Assembly: GCF_049587675.1 (NCBI RefSeq)
Contig: NZ_JBAVEJ010000270.1
Span: forward strand, 1-40,676
Source of the DNA: Sulfuricaulis sp049587675
GTDB lineage: Bacteria > Pseudomonadota > Gammaproteobacteria > Acidiferrobacterales > Sulfurifustaceae
Direction of reading: 5' to 3'
Length of the DNA stretch: 40,676 bases
The translations under genes and the position numbers were made by a program. Below the pieces are notes generated by a model that saw only the letters and a program-made list of their open reading frames with translations, had not been told where the DNA came from and searched no databases. Shown one piece after another: positions 25,346 to 34,206 of this stretch (its first letter is position 1; each line of letters starts with the position of its first letter).

Positions 25346-26136
25346 AGCGTAATTGCCACGGCGAGACGCGTGCTATCGAGGTAATCCAGCACCAGGTGTT
25401 TGTCTTGCCGCCGTGCGATACCGCGCAACAGTGGCAACCCACGCGCGGCGGGAATCGCCAGACGCATGCTTTCGAGTGCGACGTCGTCGAGCTGGTCTGC
25501 GCTGGCGTCAGTCAGGTTGACGGTGATTTGCGCCAGCGCCTGTGCGCTGCGTTGCGGTGCCAGTACCAGTGCGATGCCAAACGCATCAGGGATGGGGCGG
25601 GCGCTGTAGAGCGGTTCCGGGTAAGCGGTGTCGCACGCCAGCAAAACGGCGCGTGTGTTATCTACCACCACCTGGGTTAGCGCTTCCAGCAGACCCGCGC
25701 CGAAGCTGGCGTCAAAGGCGCTCAACACCGATGATGTTGTCATCGCGCCGGTGGCGATGCTCCAGTACCCGGCGGCAGCGTTATGCGCAGAATTATGAAA
25801 GCGGGTCGGGGAGATTTGCCGGTCATCCGAGGCGAGCATTTCACAGATGGCGTGACAGTTTTCCCCATCGCCGCCAGATGAAGCAAACACGCTGGGCAAG
25901 CTGGCGGCGTCGAGTCCGGCTGCTGCGATGGCTTCCAGCCCGGTCGCCAGGGTGAGTTTGACAACCGCGCCACTACGCCGGCGTTCTGCCGCTGGCAACA
26001 ACGCGGGTGACGGCAGTACGGTCTTGTGTGGCTGATAGGGCTGCCGCCCGCTAAGGACAGCCTGACTGGTCGGCCAGTCGGTCAAACCGGGGCCGAGCAA
26101 GCCGATGCCTTCAATGTATGCGGTGAGCGTGTGCAT
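25339..26136 (-). CDS. ketosynthase-like chain-length factor (Ketoacyl-synt_2 type)
   Basis: I chose the ATG at 26136, four bases below the upstream ketosynthase stop, giving 265 residues; the frame extends to 26241 without domain sequence. The protein resembles the N-terminal half of a ketosynthase. NSAHNAAAGYWSIATG is characteristic of the family, and the active-site region reads SAFDAS, where the partner enzyme has SACSSS, so the nucleophilic cysteine is missing. Such proteins pair with a complete ketosynthase and set chain length, as ApeC does with ApeO. Only about two thirds of a full ketosynthase length, which is normal for the family. Confidence 0.85.
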   Translation of the reverse strand: MHTLTAYIEGIGLLGPGLTDWPTSQAVLSGRQPYQPHKTVLPSPALLPAAERRRSGAVVKLTLATGLEAIAAAGLDAASLPSVFASSGGDGENCHAICEMLASDDRQISPTRFHNSAHNAAAGYWSIATGAMTTSSVLSAFDASFGAGLLEALTQVVVDNTRAVLLACDTAYPEPLYSARPIPDAFGIALVLAPQRSAQALAQITVNLTDASADQLDDVALESMRLAIPAARGLPLLRGIARRQDKHLVLDYLDSTRLAVAITLC

Positions 26137-26140
26137 GGAT

Positions 26141-27334
26141 CTAATCCGCGCGAGCAAAAACCAGGCTGCAATTGGTGCCGCCGAATCCAAACGAATTGCT
26201 GAGCACGCGCGCCACCGGCTGTTCGCGATTATCCAGTACATAATCGAGATCCAGCGTCGGGTCGAGTCGCTGGGTGTTCAGCCCGGCGGGCAACAAGCCG
26301 TGTTGCAGCGCCAGCGCGCAAATCACCGCCTCCACGCCACCGGCAGCGCCCAGGGCGTGGCCAGTCGCGCCTTTGGTGGAGCTGCACGGCGTATCCGAGC
26401 CGAATATATATTGAACTGCCTTGCCCTCTGCGGCATCGTTGCTTTGGGTAGCGGTGCCGTGCAGGTTGATATAGTCGATTTCAGATGACTGCAATCCAGC
26501 CATTTTCAGCGCATCCTGCATCGCCATGCGCGCACCCAGACCATCCGGATGCGGCGATGACATGTGATAGGCATCGCTGGATTCGCCTATCCCGAGCAGC
26601 AGCACCGCATCGGCATCCAGGTGTTCCGGGGTGCGTTCCAGCAGCGCGAAGGCAGCCGCTTCACCAATCGAGATGCCGTTGCGATGTTCATCAAATGGGC
26701 GACATGCCTGTTCAGAAATCAGGCCGAGCGAGCTGAAGCCATACAGCGTCGTCAGACACAGCGAATCCACGCCGCCCACCACGGCCGCGTCTATCAGTCC
26801 CGCCGCCATCATGCGTCGCGCTGAACCAAATACCTTGGCGCTGGACGAGCACGCCGATGACACCACGACCGCCGGACCTGTCAGACCAAAATAATGGCGC
26901 GTGAAATCCGCGACGGAGAAAGTACTGTGGGTGGTGCGGTAAATAAAATCGGCGGGTAATGCGCCAGTCACCGGGTCGCGTCGCCGGTAGGCCAGCTCGG
27001 TATTCAGGATGCCTGAAGTGCTGGTGCCGAGGAAAACACCAATGCGCTGCGCACCGTATTTTGCGATGGCAGCGCGCACCGCCTCAGCGAAGCCATCCTG
27101 AGTCAATCCCAGCAACGCGAGCCGGTTGTTGCGGCAATCAAAGTCGGCCAGGTGCGCGGGCAACTGCACCGCATCTACCCCTGCCACCTCGCCAATGAAA
27201 GTCGCCAGATCCACCGTATCAAACGCGCACGGCGCCAGCCCGGTGCGACGCTGGCGCAGCGCGGTCACGGTCTGGTCGAGGCCGCAACCGATGCTGCTGG
27301 TCGCAGTGAAATGGGAGAGCCGGAGCGGATTCAA
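26141..27334 (-). CDS. FabF-like beta-ketoacyl-ACP synthase of the cluster
   Basis: The 397-residue condensing enzyme starts at a TTG. The Cys-His-His triad is intact: C162 in SSACSSS, H292 in LHGTAT and H326 in GATGHALGA. It elongates acyl-ACP with malonyl-ACP. The gene lies directly before the chain-length-factor gene (four-base gap), so the two probably form a heterodimer like ApeO–ApeC. The 61 bases before it, back to the PAP2 stop, hold no clear promoter. The N-terminal segment after the TTG (MNPLRLSHFTATSSIGCG) matches ketosynthase starts, which supports the unusual codon. Confidence 0.92.
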   Translation of the reverse strand: MNPLRLSHFTATSSIGCGLDQTVTALRQRRTGLAPCAFDTVDLATFIGEVAGVDAVQLPAHLADFDCRNNRLALLGLTQDGFAEAVRAAIAKYGAQRIGVFLGTSTSGILNTELAYRRRDPVTGALPADFIYRTTHSTFSVADFTRHYFGLTGPAVVVSSACSSSAKVFGSARRMMAAGLIDAAVVGGVDSLCLTTLYGFSSLGLISEQACRPFDEHRNGISIGEAAAFALLERTPEHLDADAVLLLGIGESSDAYHMSSPHPDGLGARMAMQDALKMAGLQSSEIDYINLHGTATQSNDAAEGKAVQYIFGSDTPCSSTKGATGHALGAAGGVEAVICALALQHGLLPAGLNTQRLDPTLDLDYVLDNREQPVARVLSNSFGFGGTNCSLVFARAD

Positions 27335-27395
27335 AGAAAAGTTAGCCAGTCGTAAGTAAAGGAGGATTTTAGCAAATTCCAGTGGTTGGCTTGGA

Positions 27396-28130
27396 TCAAA
27401 TAGATGGGTGGTGGATTTTACCGGTTACACCCGCGTCCACGCGATGTCGCAATGACAGATAGGCAGCCAGCACTCCGAGCACTAGTCCGGCCAACACATC
27501 CACTGCCACATGCTGGCGTGTGGCCAGGGTGGAATATACGATGCCGATGCACCACGCCCCATTGAAGATGAGTATCCACAGCGGCGCGCCAAAGCGGCGC
27601 AGCAAGTGATGCAACCAGATACCCGAAAACACGGCTGCGGTGACGTGAAGCGAAGGGCAGGCATTGCCCGAGGCATCCAGGCTTTTAAGGAAATCCACGC
27701 CGGGATACTGAGCCCAGTCGATATTGGCGGCGGGTACCGCTGTGGGCCAGAAGTAGAAGACGATCAGTCCGGCGAGGCATGTCACAGCCATGACCATGCC
27801 ATAGCCATACAGCTCGCGTCGTGTCGACAGCAATGTCGGGGGCAGGGAAACATAGACCCACAATGATATATACATGGGCAAGGCCAGAGGCTGAAAGCCG
27901 ATCAGGTGATCCAGCAATGTGATGGGCATTACCGTTGTCGGGTAGGACGGGACTTTGAGCAAATAGAAGTAAGCACCGAAAAACAGGCTGATGAAAAGCG
28001 TCGTTCCGATACTCTTGAGATACACATGTCTGGATATTGCCGCTGCAGCTTGACGGTACCAGGGTGTCTGCTGACTATATTCGTTCAAGGCTTGTTCACC
28101 ATGGGATGCTGCAATAGTGACACGAATCAT
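27396..28130 (-). CDS. PAP2-superfamily membrane phosphatase / inositolphosphotransferase-like
   Basis: The 244-residue integral membrane protein has about six transmembrane segments. PAP2 signature residues are CPSLHV (159-163, catalytic H162) and TRQHVAVD (R205, H207, D211). Members dephosphorylate lipid phosphates such as undecaprenyl or phosphatidate, or transfer head groups. Its start overlaps the deacetylase stop (ATGA). It is not part of the core aryl-polyene gene set, so it may tailor a lipid carrier for this particular product. Confidence 0.85.
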   Translation of the reverse strand: MIRVTIAASHGEQALNEYSQQTPWYRQAAAAISRHVYLKSIGTTLFISLFFGAYFYLLKVPSYPTTVMPITLLDHLIGFQPLALPMYISLWVYVSLPPTLLSTRRELYGYGMVMAVTCLAGLIVFYFWPTAVPAANIDWAQYPGVDFLKSLDASGNACPSLHVTAAVFSGIWLHHLLRRFGAPLWILIFNGAWCIGIVYSTLATRQHVAVDVLAGLVLGVLAAYLSLRHRVDAGVTGKIHHPSI

Positions 28131-28930
28131 GACTTGACTTGACGCAAGGTGACAAAACGCAGATTAGCGGCGCTAGCGGCGGTCAGAACAGCAGGGAGCA
28201 CTTCAAGAATAACAGGAATGCCGTCGCGCGTGCGTGCCGCGTTGCCATCGTGCAACAGCAAAATAGCACCCGCTCGCAGGCCTCGCAACAGCCTGTTAGT
28301 AACGCGTTCAACATCGCCGATCCGGGTGTCGAAGCCGCGTGCTGACCAGCTGGCAAGCCGCAGCTCCAGTCGAGCCAGCACCGGGTCGAGAAAAGGGTTA
28401 CGCAAGCCGGCTGGCGCGCGAAAAAACAAGGGACGCTGGCCGGTAATCGCAGTGAGCGTGTCCTGGGCGTTCTGAAGCTCACGCGTGAAGCCGGAACGTC
28501 CCATCAGCGCAAAATAATGGCGGTGATGTTGACTGTGGTTTTCGACGGCATGGCCGCGCCGCACGATTTCGCGGCACAAGTCCGGGTAGCGCGCGGCTTT
28601 TTCCCCGACGCAGAAGAAGGTGGCCTCGGTCGCGTAACGATCCAGCATGTCCAGTACCTGCGGGGTGACGATGGGATCGGGGCCGTCGTCAATGGTCAGA
28701 GCGATTTCATTTCTGGCTGCAGCGGCAGCGGGCAGCTCTGTCCAGTTCGGCCCCAGCCAGTGGCTGCGCGGCCACAGCCCGACCAGCATGAGCAGGAGGT
28801 GATTGGCAAGCACGGCGCCCAGCGCCCAGCGCCACTGCCCAGGTTCGGCGATAACGGCAATCAAGGCCAGCAGATGCAGCGCGATGGAAGTGCGGACCAA
28901 CAGCGTGGGTTGCCAGCGTGAATTACGCAT
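28127..28930 (-). CDS. membrane-anchored polysaccharide (NodB-type) deacetylase
   Basis: With the ATG at 28930 the protein has 267 residues; a TTG at 28945 would add five. Two N-terminal hydrophobic segments (about 10-30 and 37-53) anchor a NodB domain. Metal-binding motifs are TIDDGPDP (D81, D82), HSQHH (H132, H136), RAPAG and LLHDG, so the catalytic site looks complete. It would deacetylate an N- or O-acetylated sugar, perhaps the sugar added by the glycosyltransferase. Upstream of the start is a fragment resembling the MMPL exporter gene. Confidence 0.87.
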   Translation of the reverse strand: MRNSRWQPTLLVRTSIALHLLALIAVIAEPGQWRWALGAVLANHLLLMLVGLWPRSHWLGPNWTELPAAAAARNEIALTIDDGPDPIVTPQVLDMLDRYATEATFFCVGEKAARYPDLCREIVRRGHAVENHSQHHRHYFALMGRSGFTRELQNAQDTLTAITGQRPLFFRAPAGLRNPFLDPVLARLELRLASWSARGFDTRIGDVERVTNRLLRGLRAGAILLLHDGNAARTRDGIPVILEVLPAVLTAASAANLRFVTLRQVKS

Positions 28931-28941
28931 AATGAGGCGCT

Positions 28942-28970
28942 CCAATGGCGGTCTTGCTGGATGAGCAGCG
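28942..28970 (-). pseudogene. relic of the MMPL exporter gene
   Basis: These 29 bases match 30583-30611, inside the exporter gene, at 27 positions and in the same orientation. Read on the minus strand the flanking stretch encodes LLIQQDRHW, against LLIQQDHHW in the exporter. The frame is not that of the deacetylase, so this is leftover sequence from a rearrangement or duplication. Confidence 0.6.
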
Positions 28971-29054
28971 TAAAAGCGGACATCGGCGTCGCCGACTGTC
29001 CAAAAAACCGAAACCGCTGCATTCTACAACAGGAAACGGCGACGCTCGACGCCG

Positions 29055-29068
29055 GGTGACAAGTCACC
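29055..29068. promoter_or_regulatory. palindromic operator-like site
   Basis: GGTGAC-AA-GTCACC is a perfect palindrome in the 241-base divergent intergenic region. On the minus strand a possible -10 box (TAGAAT, plus-strand 29021-29026) lies downstream of it, which would serve the deacetylase half-operon. No regulator gene is adjacent. Confidence 0.4.
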
Positions 29069-29171
29069 GATCCGGTTTCTGGATGACTGGTTCATCGCTA
29101 AACAAGATGGAAAACTGGTAGCATGAAACACACTCATTGGAAGACGAAAATCAGAGGAAACCTCGAATTCC

Positions 29172-29924
29172 ATGCAATCTCATGCTCACGGTGGTCCGGC
29201 CCTGCTTGAAGTGAACCGCAGGTTCTACGATCCTCTGTGGACGAGCGCGCGCCTCGTCGAGCCGCAGCGCTTCAACACGTGGCCGCTCGTGTGCTCCCTG
29301 GTCTCGCGCTCGCAGCCGCGGCTTGAAGTCGCACCGGGCTTGCGACCGCGGTTTCCACTCGAGGAGACGCATTTCGTGGACTTCAGCCCGTCCGCGGTGG
29401 CGAAACTGCGCGCCCGCGGAGCAAACGCCGTTGTCGCGCTGGTATCCGCACTGCCATTCCCGGATCGTGCATTCGGGCTCGTCTGCGCCTTCGACATCGT
29501 CGAGCATGTCGACGACGACGATGCAATCCTGTCCGAGCTGTCCCGCGTGGCCGCCCCCCATGCGTCGTTGTTGCTCTCTGTGCCGTTGCATCCCGGACAC
29601 TGGACGACGTTTGACGACTTCGTCGGGCACCGTTGCCGCTATGAGCCGCAGCGGCTGCTCGCCAAGCTCGCCGAGCACGGATTTGCCGTGGAGCAGAGCG
29701 CCGTATTCGGAATGCAACCTAAATCGTCGCGGCTGGTCGATGTCGGGATGTGGTATCTCACCCATCACCGCGAGCAGGCGATGTGGTGGTACAACCGAGT
29801 CTTCATGCCGCTGGGCGTGCGCTTTCAGAAAAAACTCGCGCTCATTCCCGGGCTGATAGATACTGAGCACGTCGATGAGATACTGCTCGTGTGTCGCAAG
29901 CATGACGCGGTCAAGTTTTCGTAG
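29172..29924 (+). CDS. class I SAM-dependent methyltransferase (Methyltransf_11 type)
   Basis: The 250-residue protein has motif I as LEVAPGLRPRFP, a post-I acidic residue in HFVDFS, motif II near LVCAFDIVEHVDDDD and a later substrate region (HPGHWTTFDDFVGHRCRYEP). It probably methylates a small molecule or lipid head group. It is the only plus-strand gene inside an otherwise minus-strand operon, convergent with the exporter (16 bases apart), and adjacent to an exporter-gene relic, so it looks inserted. Ribosome-binding site is weak: GAGGAA is 12 bases away and can pair with CCTC. Start codon not certain. Confidence 0.8.
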   Translation: MQSHAHGGPALLEVNRRFYDPLWTSARLVEPQRFNTWPLVCSLVSRSQPRLEVAPGLRPRFPLEETHFVDFSPSAVAKLRARGANAVVALVSALPFPDRAFGLVCAFDIVEHVDDDDAILSELSRVAAPHASLLLSVPLHPGHWTTFDDFVGHRCRYEPQRLLAKLAEHGFAVEQSAVFGMQPKSSRLVDVGMWYLTHHREQAMWWYNRVFMPLGVRFQKKLALIPGLIDTEHVDEILLVCRKHDAVKFS

Positions 29925-29940
29925 AGCGATGTTAATTCGC

Positions 29941-32361
29941 TCAGGCCAGGCGGTCTTCATGCGCGAATTGCGCTTTGGGTCGCCGAGCAAAAATCGCGGA
30001 GTAAATCAGCGCCAGGATGACACCCGGCGCCACGGTGACGCCCAAGGCCTGCAATACTGACACGTTGGAAAACGCAAGCAGGCCAAAACCGGCGACGGTC
30101 GTGAGGTTGGCAAACAACATCGAGGTCAGGGTGCGGGGCGAAATGCTGTGGTCAATCGGTTCGGGCGCAGCCATCGTCCCCTCTCCCGGCGGGAGAGGCT
30201 GATCAGCGCGATCGAAAAACAGGGCGTAATTGGAACCCACCGCGACCACCAGCAGCAAGCCCACCAGATGCAGAATAATCAGTTGCTGGCCAAACACAGC
30301 CAATCCTGCCGTAACGGTGATAACCGCGGCCGCCAGCGGCGCGATGATTCGTGCCATGCGCATGGGCGAGCGGAAAACCACCAACAGCAATCCGGTAATG
30401 GCAACCAGCCCGCCTAGCGACAGCAGGATGGCTTCATGCAAGTAGCCGGAATACAGGCGATCGAACTCGGCTTTCATATCCACCAGCAGAACATTGGGCA
30501 AACCCGTGGCGTTCAACGCAGCGCGTATTCGGCTTGCGTTGATGGCGACATCCTTAGGTGCGGTAAGCGGCAACAGGGCCCGCCAGTGGTGGTCTTGCTG
30601 GATGAGCAGCGCATCAACCGCCATGGCCATTGAGGTCTGTTCAAGATCAGCCGCTTGCAGCAAGGGCTGGCGGCGAGCGGTTGCGATATCGGCAAGAAAC
30701 GGCGTAAACAGTTGCGCACGCACCGGTAACCCCTGAACAGCTTGCGCCAGCCGCGTTTCCAACACGGCGCGGGAGGGCAAGCTGGCCTGGCGGGCGTGCT
30801 GCGTCGCTGTGCTGGGAAGATAACGGCTGGGACTTTCAAATCCGGCGAGTTCGCCTTGATCGACTTGCGTTTGCAGTACTGTGGAAACCTGTTCGGAAGA
30901 ACGTAATACGTTTTCCCGGCTCGCGCCGGATATCACCACCAGATAACGCACATCAGACACACCCATGTCGGCGCGCAGGCTGGCATCCAACGCCACGTCG
31001 GCCTGCGATACCGGACTCAATGAGGATATCTTGTCATTCCACAAACTGGCGCGGTGCTGGACGAGGACGGCGCAGGCCGCCAGCAGCAGTAACGCGGCCG
31101 CCCATCGCAGCGTCGCAGCGTGCTGTGCCAGACGGGACAGGACGCGGCTGATAGCCGATACATCATGAATGCGAAAGTTTGTCGGCAGCAGATTAGGCAA
31201 GACGAAGCGGGTCACCGTGGCGGCGGCTGCCAGACCGGCGATCGAATACAGGCCGAGTTGCGCCAGCCCCGGAAAGCCGGACAGTAGCAGCGCAGCAAAG
31301 CCGAATATCGAGGTCAACACACCGAGACGGATGGTGGGCCAGAAGCGCTTGATCCAGTTCTGCTGGTCTGAACCGCCCTGTTCTGATTGCACAAACAGAT
31401 AGATTGAATAATCCACCGCCTCGCCGATCAGCGCGGTGCCAAATCCCAGGGTGATGCCGTGGACCGCCCCAAAGCCCAGACTGACTGCCGCGATGCCTGC
31501 CAGCGCGCCGCTGATAACGGGTAAAAAACCCAATGCCAGTGCCGTGAAGGAACGATAAACCAGCAATAACAGTGTAGCGATGAGCACGACGCTGATGATG
31601 AACAGGCGGCTGACCTGACTTTTTATAGTGTCGCGTGAATTAACCGAAAACACACCGGGACCGGTCATCACCAGTCTGGCGGATGGGGTTGCGCTGGGTG
31701 CCGTGTCAAACGCTTGGCGGATGGCGGCCATGGCGCGTTGCTGGGCGTCGGTATCGACACCCGAAGCACGCGATTGCATCAGCATCAAGGCACGCGCGCC
31801 GTCGCGTGATGCCCATGCGCCATCAATCATCTGCGGATGGACGCCACTGTTGAGCTGGTCGAGTAATTGCACCATTTCACCGGTCGGGTCGTGTGGTAGC
31901 AGCGACTTGACCAGCAGCCCGGCAGGCGAGGCGAGCAAGTCGATGCTGTCGCTCAAGGCGGCATGCAGGCCGTCTGCGCTGAAGCGTGCAGGCGTCACCG
32001 CAGGGCTTAGCAGGTAGCGATGGTTGAACAGAAAAGCACGGTCGCGCTCGACGCTGACGGGCTCGCCATTATTGACGCTGACAAAAGCCGCATCAGCGCG
32101 CAGGCGCTGGGCGATTTGTTTGGAAAGCCTGGCGCGGGTGGACGCATCGGTGCCTTCAATGCCCACCAGAATCAGGCGCGAGGCCAGGCCGTCACGTATC
32201 TGCTCCAGCAGCAGCTGCTGCTCGGGCGTGGGGCTGCGTGGTAAAAAAGCCGATAAATCAGTGGTGAACTGGCTGCGGCTGATGATGATGCCGCAGACGA
32301 GGATAAACACCAGCCACAGGGCTATTATTGCCCGGCCGCGCCGCGCCGGGGCTGGCCTCAC
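29941..32361 (-). CDS. MMPL/RND-superfamily lipid exporter
   Basis: The 806-residue inner-membrane transporter has two repeats, each with a first membrane helix, a large periplasmic domain and five further helices (about twelve in all). The signature GEAVDYSIYLFVQSEQ follows helix 4 of the first half and VGSNYALFFDR is its counterpart in the second half. In aryl polyene and related clusters this exporter (ApeM role) moves the finished lipid out of the inner membrane. The cytoplasmic stretch QPLPPGEG after SNYALFFDRAD is encoded by a palindrome (30180-30198) that seems to be an in-frame repeat insertion. The start overlaps the LolA-like gene (ATGA). Confidence 0.9.
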   Translation of the reverse strand: MRPAPARRGRAIIALWLVFILVCGIIISRSQFTTDLSAFLPRSPTPEQQLLLEQIRDGLASRLILVGIEGTDASTRARLSKQIAQRLRADAAFVSVNNGEPVSVERDRAFLFNHRYLLSPAVTPARFSADGLHAALSDSIDLLASPAGLLVKSLLPHDPTGEMVQLLDQLNSGVHPQMIDGAWASRDGARALMLMQSRASGVDTDAQQRAMAAIRQAFDTAPSATPSARLVMTGPGVFSVNSRDTIKSQVSRLFIISVVLIATLLLLVYRSFTALALGFLPVISGALAGIAAVSLGFGAVHGITLGFGTALIGEAVDYSIYLFVQSEQGGSDQQNWIKRFWPTIRLGVLTSIFGFAALLLSGFPGLAQLGLYSIAGLAAAATVTRFVLPNLLPTNFRIHDVSAISRVLSRLAQHAATLRWAAALLLLAACAVLVQHRASLWNDKISSLSPVSQADVALDASLRADMGVSDVRYLVVISGASRENVLRSSEQVSTVLQTQVDQGELAGFESPSRYLPSTATQHARQASLPSRAVLETRLAQAVQGLPVRAQLFTPFLADIATARRQPLLQAADLEQTSMAMAVDALLIQQDHHWRALLPLTAPKDVAINASRIRAALNATGLPNVLLVDMKAEFDRLYSGYLHEAILLSLGGLVAITGLLLVVFRSPMRMARIIAPLAAAVITVTAGLAVFGQQLIILHLVGLLLVVAVGSNYALFFDRADQPLPPGEGTMAAPEPIDHSISPRTLTSMLFANLTTVAGFGLLAFSNVSVLQALGVTVAPGVILALIYSAIFARRPKAQFAHEDRLA

Positions 32362-32969
32362 GGTGTGGCCAACTTTTCGATGAGCATAAGCGAGCTGTCA
32401 CCATCGGCTTGGGTGATTTCGACGCTGCGCACCGCGTCGCGCATCCCCGCAATACGGATGCGCTTTACCACCGCCTGCATTTTTTCATCCACCGGCAGTA
32501 GTTGCAGGGTCCAGTGCTCGACTGTGCCATCCAGACTCAGCCGGTAATTGCGTTCCAGCGCCTTGCGGTCACCCGCCAGGGTGCCGCGAATGCTGTCGAT
32601 GAAAGCCGCCAGCTCCGGGTAATCCTGCAATGGCAGGCGATGTTGTTGGCGACCACGCTCGATTACCAGGGTGTCGTGATCCAAGATCATGGATTCGGGT
32701 TTGGGTTTGAGAGTGCGCTTTTCCAGATGGTCAGGTGCGGTGTAGAACAACTCCCCGGAAGATTCCACCGGTTTGTCGAGCATGGCGATGGATTTTTTCT
32801 CGACAAAGCTGGCATGGTCGGTATGGGCCTGCGCCAGGCCACGCATGAGCTGGTCAATATCCCACTCGGCGGTGTGACTGATGACAGGTACCAGCATCAG
32901 CGTCAGCGCAACGAGCAGGTGCCGCATGACGCGCAGCGAAAAGGCCGGAGAGGACAATAGTGTCATCAT
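32358..32969 (-). CDS. LolA-like periplasmic lipid carrier
   Basis: The 203-residue protein has a signal peptide ending near ISHTA-EWDID; an internal methionine (32927) is an alternative start, but the ATG at 32969 overlaps the upstream stop (ATGA). The mature part follows the LolA-like pattern: QAHTDHASFVEKKSIAMLDKPVESSGELFYTAPDHLEK is the typical first half. It probably shuttles the cluster's lipid across the periplasm from the exporter to the outer membrane, the ApeL role. Distinct from the true LolA for lipoproteins. Confidence 0.85.
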   Translation of the reverse strand: MMTLLSSPAFSLRVMRHLLVALTLMLVPVISHTAEWDIDQLMRGLAQAHTDHASFVEKKSIAMLDKPVESSGELFYTAPDHLEKRTLKPKPESMILDHDTLVIERGRQQHRLPLQDYPELAAFIDSIRGTLAGDRKALERNYRLSLDGTVEHWTLQLLPVDEKMQAVVKRIRIAGMRDAVRSVEITQADGDSSLMLIEKLATP

Positions 32970-33904
32970 GATTTGGGAGGCGTTATAGCGGGTGTGGACT
33001 GCCAGAAATCGAAAAAATTAAACCAGTTGTATGGCGCCTTACGGCAGTATTGATCCAGCAGCGCGGCATAACGGGTGATGGCCACTTCCAGAGCGGCATC
33101 GCGTTGACCGGGTGCAACGGTAGAAAAATCCGCCAGAGGATCGAAATGGATGGCGTAGCGGTTGCCGCCCAGATACAGCCCGGTCATGAATACCACGGGA
33201 CGCCGCAGCAATGCGGCCATGCGGAACGGCCCGCTGGGCAAGTTCGCGGTTGCGCCGAGGATTTGCGCAGGGCACAGGGTGTCGTTGCCCGGGCTGCGAT
33301 CGGCCAGCATACCGATGACGCCGCCTTCATCCAGGCGCTCTCGCACCTTGAGCATGGAATCAACGTGCCCCAGGCCAATGATATCCTGCACGGCTTCCGG
33401 ATTAATGGCAGCCAGCATGGCGTTGATTTTTTGTGCGTTATCCTGGTGCATGACCATGGCGATGCGCAAATCCGTGTCTCTCCGGCCAAGCGCGCGGATC
33501 ACTTCAAAGCTGCCCAGGTGCGCGCCCATCAGGAACAAGCCTTTGCCGTCGGCAAGCAGGTTGTGCAATATGTCCTCGCCGTGCACTTCAATATCAAACA
33601 AATCGAAGCGGCGGTTGACCAGATAGATACGGTCATGAACGGTGGCGGCAAAGGTGAAAAAATGCCGGTACAGATCGCGCCAGTGGGGAGGACGACCCAA
33701 CGCCCGCCTGAGATAATTGCTTGAAGCACGACGACTGGCCGGTGCAAACAACAGAAAATAACTGGCGGTCAGGTGCAGCACGACGCGCCCTGCGCGCCGC
33801 CCCAGACGCAGTGATATCCATGTCATGACGCGCAACATGAGCATGTTGCTGCGCTCGGGGGTATGCGCCCAGGCGGCTTCGCCGGTTCCCGGGCGCGATG
33901 TCAT
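32966..33904 (-). CDS. LpxL/HtrB-family acyltransferase
   Basis: The 312-residue protein belongs to the lipid A late acyltransferase family. The catalytic region is GAHLGSFE (HX4E), followed by ADRSPGND, the typical second block, and YNWFNFFDFW at the C-terminus. In aryl polyene clusters an enzyme of this type (ApeD role) attaches the acyl chain to its lipid or sugar carrier rather than to lipid A. One hydrophobic stretch near residues 40-60 anchors it to the membrane. Both ends overlap neighbouring genes by four bases. Confidence 0.87.
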   Translation of the reverse strand: MTSRPGTGEAAWAHTPERSNMLMLRVMTWISLRLGRRAGRVVLHLTASYFLLFAPASRRASSNYLRRALGRPPHWRDLYRHFFTFAATVHDRIYLVNRRFDLFDIEVHGEDILHNLLADGKGLFLMGAHLGSFEVIRALGRRDTDLRIAMVMHQDNAQKINAMLAAINPEAVQDIIGLGHVDSMLKVRERLDEGGVIGMLADRSPGNDTLCPAQILGATANLPSGPFRMAALLRRPVVFMTGLYLGGNRYAIHFDPLADFSTVAPGQRDAALEVAITRYAALLDQYCRKAPYNWFNFFDFWQSTPAITPPKS

Positions 33905-34206
33905 ACAGGCGATCCCGGCACGATACTGCCGCTGGCAATTTTGCGCATACCCGCCACGATGTCGAATCGAATTGTGCCGCTGGTCGAGAGGATATGCTGG
34001 ATTACCAGTTCGTCGCCCGGATTTGCCGGGCTCAGAAACTTGATCGAGCTGATTTCGCAGATATCCAGCGAGATTCCAGTGGCAGCGGCTATGGCGTGTA
34101 GCACGGTGTCCAGCAGCGTCACACCGGGGAGAATGGGGTTTCCGGGAAAATGTCCGGCAAAAGCGGGATGATCCAGCGGAACAATCCAGCGCGTGGCGTT
34201 ATTCAT
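33901..34206 (-). CDS. ApeI-like small hotdog dehydratase (FabA/FabZ-related)
   Basis: The 101-residue protein contains GHFPGNPILPGV (18-29), the FabZ/FabA active-site segment with catalytic H19, and a short C-terminal sheet. It is shorter than FabZ (about 140-150 residues). It would act with the ApeP-like protein as the dehydratase of the pathway, as ApeI does in the APE system. The ATG overlaps the ligase stop (ATGA). Confidence 0.82.
   Translation of the reverse strand: MNNATRWIVPLDHPAFAGHFPGNPILPGVTLLDTVLHAIAAATGISLDICEISSIKFLSPANPGDELVIQHILSTSGTIRFDIVAGMRKIASGSIVPGSPV

Noticed and set aside
27386..27400. TTGGC-TTGG-ATCAA as a second FNR-type site
   Set aside because: Only one half-site is good, and it lies between the ketosynthase and PAP2 genes, not upstream of a likely promoter.
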